13,102 nt of DNA, from positions 1-13,102 of the forward strand of contig JANRJF010000296.1 of assembly GCA_033764095.1 (NCBI GenBank). The letters are read 5' to 3'. A program made the translations under genes and the position numbers. Positions 5,891 through 13,102 of this stretch are shown piece after piece. Numbering within the stretch: the first letter of the stretch is position 1; every line of letters begins with the position of its first letter. The notes beneath the pieces were generated by a model. The model searched no databases. It worked only from the letters and a program-made list of their open reading frames with translations, and had not been told where the DNA came from. The DNA is from JBDTMT01 sp033764095. Its GTDB lineage: Bacteria; Desulfobacterota; Binatia; HRBIN30; CADEER01.

Positions 5891-6652
5891 CTACCGGCGC
5901 GGCGGCCAGGGCACGAACGCGCTGGTCCGCGCGATGTAGTCGGCGTAGGCGGGGCGGCGCTTGACGATGGTGCGCTCCAGCATGGCGACGCCGGAGACCT
6001 TGAGCAGCAGGACCGTCATCAGCGCCGGGCCGACCACGGTCCACCAGGCGCCGCCGGCGGCGGCGATCAGGTAGAGGCCCCACCACACGCAGGCGTCGCC
6101 GAAGTAGTTGGGGTGGCGCGTGTAGCGCCACAGGCCGCGATCCATCACCTGGCCCTGGTTGCGCGGGTCGGCCTTGAAGCGCGCCAGCTGCCAGTCGCCG
6201 ATCGCCTCGCAGCCGAGCCCGACCGCCCACAGCGCGACGCCCAGCCCGTCGAGCCAGCCGAACGCCGGCGGTCCGGGCGACCATTGCGTCAGTTGCACCG
6301 GCAGCGAGACCACCCACATCAGCGCCGCCTGCAGGCCGAAGACGGTGTACAGACTGACCAGGCCGAAGCGCGCGCCGTGGGCGCGGCGCATGGCGCGATA
6401 GCGGTAGTCCTCGCCATGCCCCCAGTTGCGCCAGAGCAGGTAGCCGCCGAGGCGCAGGCCCCAGATGACGGTGAGGGCGACGCTGAGCAGCCGGCGCGGC
6501 GGCCAACCGTCGCCGAGCGCGCCGGCGATGAGCGCGATCTGCGCGAAGCCGAGGCCCCAGTAGATGTCGACGATGCTGGCGTCGCGCCGCCGCAGACTGA
6601 CCAGCCAGAGGGCGAACATGACGGCGAGCGTCGCGGCGGCGGTGAGCCACAT
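5891..6652 (-). CDS. DUF1295 integral membrane protein (steroid 5-alpha-reductase-like fold)
   Basis: This 253-residue protein has about six to seven hydrophobic segments (roughly 3-20, 29-47, 55-73, 97-118, 132-150, 186-200, 203-221). Family hallmarks are RRRDASIVDIYWGLGF near the start (21-36), RNWGHGEDYRYRAMR (75-89), the strongly conserved GLWRYTRHPNYFGD (173-186), and the end KVSGVAMLERTIVKRRPAYADYIARTSAFVPWPP. The HPNYFGD and RRP.Y..Y..RTS elements are shared with 5-alpha-reductase, ICMT and sterol-reductase relatives that bind cofactor at the cytoplasmic face. Members are usually called oxidoreductases, with the substrate unproven. The ATG at 6652 has GGAGG only two bases away, which is tight; Met12 lacks any ribosome site and would cut the first membrane segment. 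The gene lies 52 bp downstream of the response-regulator gene on the same strand and could be co-transcribed, but no functional link is evident. Confidence 0.85.
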   Translation of the reverse strand: MWLTAAATLAVMFALWLVSLRRRDASIVDIYWGLGFAQIALIAGALGDGWPPRRLLSVALTVIWGLRLGGYLLWRNWGHGEDYRYRAMRRAHGARFGLVSLYTVFGLQAALMWVVSLPVQLTQWSPGPPAFGWLDGLGVALWAVGLGCEAIGDWQLARFKADPRNQGQVMDRGLWRYTRHPNYFGDACVWWGLYLIAAAGGAWWTVVGPALMTVLLLKVSGVAMLERTIVKRRPAYADYIARTSAFVPWPPRR

Positions 6653-6669
6653 CGCCTCCAGCTATGGCA

Positions 6670-6696
6670 GCGCCCGACGACTCTGCAACCGGGCGC
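6670..6696 (-). terminator. Possible terminator hairpin after the response regulator
   Basis: GCGCCCG (6670-6676) and CGGGCGC (6690-6696) form a perfect 7-bp stem with a 13-base loop, in the 52-bp gap between the response regulator and the DUF1295 gene. There is no T-tract. It may reduce rather than stop read-through. Confidence 0.25.
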
Positions 6697-6704
6697 GCGA
6701 CGAC

Positions 6705-7130
6705 TCAGTCGGCCGATTCGGCGGTGTCCGGGTAGAGCAGCCGCACCGCCTGCTCGCCGTAGCGGGCCTGCAGCAGGGCCACCAGACGCTCGGTCAGCTC
6801 CGCCCAGTTGAACGGCTTGGTCAGGTAGGCGTCGGCCCCGGCCGCCAATCCGGCGGCGCGGTCGTCCTCGTCCTCTAGCGCGGTGACGATCAGCACCGGC
6901 ACCGCGGCGGTCGCCGGCGCGGCGCGCAGCGCCGCGCACAGTGCCAGCCCATTCATGCGCGGCATCATGACGTCGGTGATCACCGCGTGCGGGGCCAGGG
7001 CGCCGATCCGTTCGAGGGCGTCGCGCCCGTCCACCGCGCTGCTCACCTCGAGGGCCAGGCCGCCCTTGGCGAGCGCCCGCTGCAGCAGGACGCGCGCGTC
7101 GTCGTCGTCGTCGACGATCAGGATCCGCAT
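6705..7130 (-). CDS. Single-domain response regulator (CheY-like receiver)
   Basis: This 141-residue protein is one receiver domain with no DNA-binding or enzymatic output domain. MRILIVDDDDDAR opens with the acidic pocket (Asp7-Asp10), Asp53 in VITDVMMPRMNG is the phosphorylation site, Thr83 in LIVTAL and Lys105 in LTKPFNW complete the active site, and a helical tail of about 25 residues follows. I prefer ATG 7130 because GAGG lies eight bases upstream and the family normally starts with M-x-I-L-I-V-D; ATG 7136 would add two residues. It is divergent from a hybrid-less histidine kinase 248 bp away, so the two may be cognate and the receiver may relay phosphate or act by protein contact. That pairing is inference from neighbourhood. 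An unusual run of four or five aspartates follows strand 1. Confidence 0.92.
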   Translation of the reverse strand: MRILIVDDDDDARVLLQRALAKGGLALEVSSAVDGRDALERIGALAPHAVITDVMMPRMNGLALCAALRAAPATAAVPVLIVTALEDEDDRAAGLAAGADAYLTKPFNWAELTERLVALLQARYGEQAVRLLYPDTAESAD

Positions 7131-7378
7131 CACCATGGCCTCGCCGGTCCCTCAGCTGACGCAACCGCAATGCCAGCCCGGCGGCGTACGCGGCGCCGCG
7201 GCGATCGCGACGGCACGCCGCGTTTCGGCGAATCGATCGATGGCGCTTCGCGCGACCAGATGCGCGCGCCTGACGCGCCGACCGGCGCCGGCGCTGAACA
7301 GGTGCGCAGGCATTCGCTACGCTGACTGCGATTCGCTGTTTCCGCCCCCGACGCGCGGTGCTACAAGCCGGCTAGCCA
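7131..7378. other. Intergenic region between the divergent response regulator and histidine kinase
   Basis: There is no gene in these roughly 250 bases. A direct repeat ATTCGCT occurs at 7313-7319 and 7331-7337, 18 bases apart start to start. TACAAG (7362-7367) is a -10-like hexamer only 12 bases before the kinase ATG, with no convincing -35. If used, it would give an almost leaderless transcript, which fits the absence of a ribosome site. Confidence 0.3.
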
Positions 7379-9697
<2,319 letters not shown>

Positions 9698-9705
9698 GTG
9701 CCGCC

Positions 9706-9825
9706 ATCCCGACCTTCCCGCGCTGCGCGGGGGAAGGAGACCGTTCGCCGGCCTTCTCCGCTGCGCGGCCAGTCGAGGTCGACCCCTCTGGCTCCTTCCC
9801 CCGCGCAGCGGGGGAAGGTCGGGAT
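9706..9825. repeat. REP-like composite inverted repeat
   Basis: Arms 9706-9739 and 9792-9825 are 34-base inverted copies of each other with one mismatch. Each arm is itself a hairpin; the right one (9794-9818) is a perfect 11-bp stem, CCTTCCCCCGC paired with GCGGGGGAAGG, around a GCA loop. A third, degraded half-copy (CCTTCTCCGCTGCGCGG, 9752-9768) lies between them. The unit ending in GGTCGGGATGGGGG resembles intergenic REP-type elements common in high-GC Proteobacteria. It begins 9 bases after the kinase stop codon and may also act as a 3' RNA stabiliser or transcription barrier. It has no coding capacity and no target-site duplication that I could see. Confidence 0.75.
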
Positions 9826-9838
9826 GGGGGTCCGATCA

Positions 9839-9867
9839 TTACCGAAATCTCACCCAACCGTTATGAC
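9839..9867 (+). promoter_or_regulatory. Candidate promoter for the small protein and cytochrome operon
   Basis: TTACCG (9839-9844) and TATGAC (9862-9867) are 17 bp apart, matching three and four of six consensus bases. They lie in the only AT-rich stretch between the REP-like repeat and the ATG at 9903. This gives a leader of roughly 30 bases. Confidence 0.3.
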
Positions 9868-9902
9868 TGCGGGGGCCGCGCCGCCCTAGCCTCATCGCTG
9901 TC

Positions 9903-10118
9903 ATGGAAGCGAAGCGGGGAGCGACCACCGCTCTGAGCCCGGGCGGCGCCTTCGTCGTGCAGTTCCGCGCCGACAGCGAGCCGCTCGGCGGCCGCGTCGG
10001 CGGGCGCGTCGAGCACGTCCTGTCCGGCCGCGCGGCGCACTTTGCCAGCCTCGACGACCTGCTGCGCTTCCTCAGCGACGCCCTCGCGCAATGGCGCGCG
10101 GGCGAGGAGGCAGAATGA
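9903..10118 (+). CDS. Small conserved-looking protein of unknown function, coupled to the cytochrome gene
   Basis: This 71-residue protein has no signal peptide, membrane segment or cysteine. Its core reads AFVVQFRADSEP (16-27), GRVEHVLSGRAAHFASL (34-50) and DDLLRFLSDALAQW (51-64): two or three beta strands then an amphipathic helix. The composition is balanced and the pattern ordered, unlike the Arg/Ala shadow frames nearby, and it resembles short hypothetical proteins with a GRVEH..SG....F.SL.ELL.FL signature that I recall from deltaproteobacterial genomes; no function is known to me. The stop overlaps the next gene's ATG (ATGA, 10115-10118), and that gene's ribosome site lies inside this one, so the two are translationally coupled. 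The ATG at 9903 has no good ribosome site. A regulatory or assembly role for the downstream protein is only a guess. Confidence 0.65.
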   Translation: MEAKRGATTALSPGGAFVVQFRADSEPLGGRVGGRVEHVLSGRAAHFASLDDLLRFLSDALAQWRAGEEAE

Positions 10119-12847
10119 ACGCATCGTCGGCTCACGACCCCATCCGCGCCATCAAGGCGCTGCGCGACCTGCGCGTCGCCGCGTTGCTGGCGGCGCGCCG
10201 CGCCGCCCAGGCCGCGGCCTCGGTCGCCACGGCCAAGGGTAGCGCCGTCGCGGCGGGCCGCGGCGTGCCGCTGTCGGCGGCGCCGCGCGCTACCGCCCGG
10301 CGAGTGCTCATCGCATCGGCGATGCTGGCCGGCCTCTGCACCGCGCCGGCCGAGGCGGCGCGCTGCCCCGGCGACTGCAACGGCGACGGCGTGGTCGCCA
10401 TCAACGAGCTGATCCGCGGTGTCAACATCGCGCTCGGCAGCGCGACGCTGAACGACTGCCCGGTGTTCGACGCCGACGGCTCGCAGGCGGTGGAGGTCTA
10501 CGACCTGGTGCTGGCGGTCAACAACACGCTCTCCGGCTGCCCGGCCGCCTCGCTGGCGCGATCGTCGAAGGCGAGCCCGATCGCGATCAGCGACGACGAC
10601 GCCTACGTCGTCATGACCAATCCGGACGGCGACTCGGTGAGCGTCTTCCGCACCAGCGACGACACCCGGGTCGCCACCGTGCACACCGGCGACGAGCCCT
10701 CGTCGGTGGTCATCCTGCCCGACGGCGTCACCGCCTTCGTCGCCAACCGCGCCGACGCCACGGTGGTCGAAGTGACCAGCCTGCGCAGCGGCGCGCGCCT
10801 CGGCCGCACCATCCACGTCGGCTCCGAGCCGACCGGCCTCGCCCTGTCGCCGTCCGGCGTCAAGCTGTTCGTCGCCGAGTGGGCGGAGGGACGCGTCTCG
10901 ATCTGGGACACGCGCACGCTCGATCTGCTCGGCACCATCGAGCCGCCGCTGCATCCGCGCGGCCTGGCGGTGACCAACGACGGCGACGCCGACGATGCCG
11001 ACGAGACGGTGCTGCTCAGCGAATTCTATGGAGAGCCCAACCCCGACCTCGGCGCCTGCCCGAACGGCACCGCCGAGGTCTGCGACAAGGGACGCCTCGG
11101 GCGCGTGCGGCGCTACAACGCCGGCACCTTCGCACCGCTGCCGGCGATCCTCTTCCAGCCGATCGACAGCGGCTTCGCGCCGGCCGGCAGCGCCGCCGGC
11201 ACGCCGACCGTGTTCACCGCGCCGAACCAGCTCTACGCGCTCGCCGTGCAGGGCGGGAAGGTCTACGCCACCTCGGTGTCGGCGGCGCCGCAGGCGCCGA
11301 TCAACTTCCAGACCAACGTCCACCCGGTGGTCTACGTCGGCGACCTCGCCAGCGGCCAGGAGGATCGCTCGCCGAGCGGCAGCGCCAACCTGGCGAAGCT
11401 CGCCGAGGATGCGATCCAGCCGGCCACCTCGGGCAAGAAGCGCTTTTTCCTCGCCGAGATCGTCGACCTCGACTTCGTCGACTCCACCGCCTACGTCGTC
11501 TCGCGCGGCGCCGACGTGCTGCAGCGGGTGAACTACACCGCCAGTGGCATCACCATCGGCACGCCCGACACGCGCCAGATCGATCTCGCCGCGGCAGGCG
11601 GACCGCCCGCCTGCCAGAACCCGATCGGCGTCGTGGCCTCGAAGAACCTGCTGCGCGCCTACGTGAACTGCTGGATCACGCGCCGCCTGGCGGTGGTCGA
11701 TCTGGCGACGCAGACGGTGACCGCGACGGTGCAGTCGACCGACCTGCCCGCCGCCGACTCGCTGGAGAATCGCCAGCGCCTCGGCGCGCGCTTCTTCTTC
11801 ACCGGCCGCGGCCGCTGGTCGAAGGACGGCGACGGCTACTCGTCGTGCGGCTCGTGCCACGCCGACGGCCTGAGCGACAACATCACCTGGGCGTTCGGCT
11901 CCGGCCCGCGCCAGGCGACCTCGATGGACGGCTCGTTCTCCAAGGGGCCGGGCGGGCCGCAGCAGCGCATCTTCAACTGGTCGGCGATCTTCGACGAGAT
12001 CCACGACTTCGAGCGCAACACGCGCGGCGTCTCCGGCGGTCTCGGCGCCATCACCACCTCGGCCACCAACCAGTGCGGCACGCTGGCGCAGGAGCAGCCG
12101 GTGGACGTCGGCGGCGACGGCCTCGGCAACGGCGTGCAGGAGATCCAGGACACCACCGCCGGCATCTGCGTGAAGGACTGGGACGACATCGACGAGTGGG
12201 TGAAGACCATCCGCCCGCCGCGCGCCCTGCAGACGCTCGACGCCGCGGCGGTGGCGCGCGGCGCCCAGCAGTTCGCCGCCGGCAACTGCGCCGCCTGCCA
12301 CGGCGGCGCCGGATGGACGATCTCGAAGCGCTTCTTCGAGCCGTCGGCGGCGGTGAACGCGGCGCTCAAGCTGGAGCCGTTCGATCCGCCCAACGCCCCG
12401 CTGTTCGCCACGCACGCGACGCTGATCGCGCCGCAGCCGGCCGACAACGACACCACCGGCGCGCCCATCCCACCGAATCAGGTCGCCTGCGTGCTGCGCG
12501 ACGTGAACAGCTTCGGCCTGCCCGGCGACAGCGCCGCCACCGACCTGGTCGAGAAGAAGGTGGACGGCAGCCGCGCCCAGGGCGCCGGCGGCTTCAACGT
12601 GCCGTCGCTCTACGGCCTGGCGCTCGGCGCGCCGTACCTGCACCACGGCCAGGCGCGCACGCTCAAGGACGTGTTCGCCGACACCAAGTGGGTCGCCCAC
12701 CTCAAGGGCGGCAACGCCAACTTCGCGCCGAACGCGGCGCAGATCGACGACCTGATCGCCTACCTGCTGTCGATCGACGCCGCGACGCCGGAGGTCGACG
12801 TGCCCGACGGCGCCGACGCCTGCCCGCTGATCTTCCCCGCCGACTAG
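10115..12847 (+). CDS. Exported EF-hand/dockerin, beta-propeller and di-haem cytochrome c protein
   Basis: This 910-residue protein is predicted to be exported. Residues 62-81 (ARRVLIASAMLAGLCTAPAEA) form a signal peptide, after which the protein begins with a calcium-binding dockerin-like pair: loop 1 uses Asp87, Asn89, Asp91 and Glu98, loop 2 Asp119, Asp121, Ser123 and Asp130, with Cys84, Cys88, Cys115 and Cys142 probably bridged. About 150-545 is a YVTN/SMP-30-type beta-propeller (DSVSVFRTSDDTRVATV, VGSEPTGLALSPSG). Haem sites are CGSCH (578-582) and CAACH (725-729). The end, GGFNVPSLYGLALGAPYLHHG (825-845), resembles di-haem cytochrome c peroxidase/MauG proteins. A periplasmic or surface redox role is likely; donor and substrate are unknown. 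The start at 10115 has GAGGAGG and ATGA coupling but leaves 61 Ala/Arg-rich residues before the signal peptide; GTG 10265 is the alternative start. Confidence 0.85.
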   Translation: MNASSAHDPIRAIKALRDLRVAALLAARRAAQAAASVATAKGSAVAAGRGVPLSAAPRATARRVLIASAMLAGLCTAPAEAARCPGDCNGDGVVAINELIRGVNIALGSATLNDCPVFDADGSQAVEVYDLVLAVNNTLSGCPAASLARSSKASPIAISDDDAYVVMTNPDGDSVSVFRTSDDTRVATVHTGDEPSSVVILPDGVTAFVANRADATVVEVTSLRSGARLGRTIHVGSEPTGLALSPSGVKLFVAEWAEGRVSIWDTRTLDLLGTIEPPLHPRGLAVTNDGDADDADETVLLSEFYGEPNPDLGACPNGTAEVCDKGRLGRVRRYNAGTFAPLPAILFQPIDSGFAPAGSAAGTPTVFTAPNQLYALAVQGGKVYATSVSAAPQAPINFQTNVHPVVYVGDLASGQEDRSPSGSANLAKLAEDAIQPATSGKKRFFLAEIVDLDFVDSTAYVVSRGADVLQRVNYTASGITIGTPDTRQIDLAAAGGPPACQNPIGVVASKNLLRAYVNCWITRRLAVVDLATQTVTATVQSTDLPAADSLENRQRLGARFFFTGRGRWSKDGDGYSSCGSCHADGLSDNITWAFGSGPRQATSMDGSFSKGPGGPQQRIFNWSAIFDEIHDFERNTRGVSGGLGAITTSATNQCGTLAQEQPVDVGGDGLGNGVQEIQDTTAGICVKDWDDIDEWVKTIRPPRALQTLDAAAVARGAQQFAAGNCAACHGGAGWTISKRFFEPSAAVNAALKLEPFDPPNAPLFATHATLIAPQPADNDTTGAPIPPNQVACVLRDVNSFGLPGDSAATDLVEKKVDGSRAQGAGGFNVPSLYGLALGAPYLHHGQARTLKDVFADTKWVAHLKGGNANFAPNAAQIDDLIAYLLSIDAATPEVDVPDGADACPLIFPAD

Positions 12848-12860
12848 TCCTGCCACACGC

Positions 12861-12895
12861 GCCCGCCCCGGTCGTCCCCCGCGACCGGGGCGGGC
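12861..12895 (+). terminator. Strong hairpin after the cytochrome gene
   Basis: GCCCGCCCCGGTCG (12861-12874) pairs perfectly over 14 bp with 12882-12895 around a 7-base TCCCCCG loop, starting 13 bases after the stop codon. There is no run of T after it, so it may work as a GC-rich terminator variant or as a 3' stabiliser. Confidence 0.6.
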
Positions 12896-12904
12896 ACGGT
12901 GCGA

Positions 12905-12935
12905 GGCTGTTAGGCTGTTAGGCTGTTGGCTGTTA
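12905..12935. repeat. Tandem 8-bp repeat (GGCTGTTA)
   Basis: GGCTGTTA occurs at 12905, 12913 and 12928, with a 7-base copy lacking the final A at 12921. It runs straight into a G-rich tract (12936-12948). It is non-coding, and looks like a slippage-prone simple repeat. Confidence 0.8.
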
Positions 12936-12998
12936 GGGGGGGAGGGGCTCAGATCTGTCTTCCCCTGACCTGAAACTTCACGCACAGGAGCAAGGCCA

Positions 12999-13060
12999 AC
13001 CACCAAGGCACCAAGACACCAAGCGGACCTCAGACCTTGGTGCCTTGGTGTCTTGGTGGT
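12999..13060. repeat. Inverted repeat built from CACCAAGR units
   Basis: Arms 12999-13023 and 13036-13060 are 25-base inverted copies with two mismatches, separated by 12 bases. Each arm is about three tandem copies of an 8-base unit, CACCAAGG or CACCAAGA. The two mismatches arise because the G and A variants come in opposite order in the two arms. Similar CACCAAGACACCAAGG strings are scattered through many environmental bacterial genomes. No gene lies in it. Confidence 0.8.
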
Positions 13061-13102
13061 GATCTTCTAAGCGGCGAGGACGCGCGTTTCTCGCCCGAGT
13101 GT
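13061..13102. other. Unassigned right edge
   Basis: I see no gene start, hairpin or repeat in these last 42 bases; any gene here would lie mostly outside the window. Confidence 0.4.

Noticed and set aside
9706..9825. Possible insertion sequence or MITE with terminal inverted repeats
   Set aside because: There is no transposase, and I see no flanking target duplication. The nested hairpins fit a REP doublet better.
9839..13006. 1055-residue open frame on the minus strand opposite the cytochrome gene
   Set aside because: Its translation is Arg/Ala/Val/Gly/His-rich low-complexity sequence with no domain, and it spans repeats and intergenic DNA. It is the antisense shadow of a high-GC gene whose plus-strand product has clear haem and signal motifs.
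12905..13060. Possible CRISPR-like array
   Set aside because: The units are 8 bases with no unique spacers of 25-40 bases, and no cas gene is present. These are simple tandem and inverted repeats.

Overview
The window is about 13.1 kb of GC-rich bacterial DNA with strong codon bias, so very long antisense shadow frames are common. Lipobox lipoproteins and a secreted c-type cytochrome point to a Gram-negative cell envelope. The paired dockerin/EF-hand motif at the start of the cytochrome protein, of the form CxGDCNGDGxVxxNELxxGVNIALG, is a style I associate with Candidatus Binatota (Binatia) and related deltaproteobacterial metagenome bins. That placement is inference, not something the sequence proves.

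Left part (1-2112, all on the minus strand). Two tandem, overlapping genes for small Bor-like envelope proteins (2112 down to 1319) are followed by a MerR-family regulator with two helix-turn-helix domains (1106-363). The regulator's stop codon overlaps the start of a ubiE/menG-type quinone methyltransferase, which runs off the left edge. A palindrome just upstream of the regulator is a candidate operator.

Middle part (2195-6652). A lipoprotein alpha/beta-hydrolase (plus) converges on an exported AstE/AspA-fold protein (minus) that appears to have lost a zinc ligand and the catalytic glutamate. Divergent from that is a GT4 glycosyltransferase (plus), which converges on a DUF1295 membrane protein (minus). 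Most of these genes are single units in alternating orientation, so there is no obvious pathway cluster.

Signalling part (6705-9697). A single-domain CheY-like response regulator (minus) is divergent from a soluble, four-PAS histidine kinase (plus). The two may form a pair. A REP-like inverted repeat of about 120 bp follows the kinase.

Right part (9903-13102). A 71-residue unknown protein is translationally coupled to a 910-residue exported protein. That protein combines an EF-hand/dockerin pair, a YVTN-type beta-propeller and two CXXCH haem sites with a MauG/cytochrome-peroxidase-like C-terminus. A strong hairpin and two families of 8-bp-unit repeats close the window.

No RNA gene, CRISPR array, transposase or prophage gene was seen. 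The window reads as mostly ordinary chromosome. The most unusual items are the degenerate AspA-like protein, the tandem Bor-like pair, and the coupled small protein with its EF-hand/propeller/di-haem partner.
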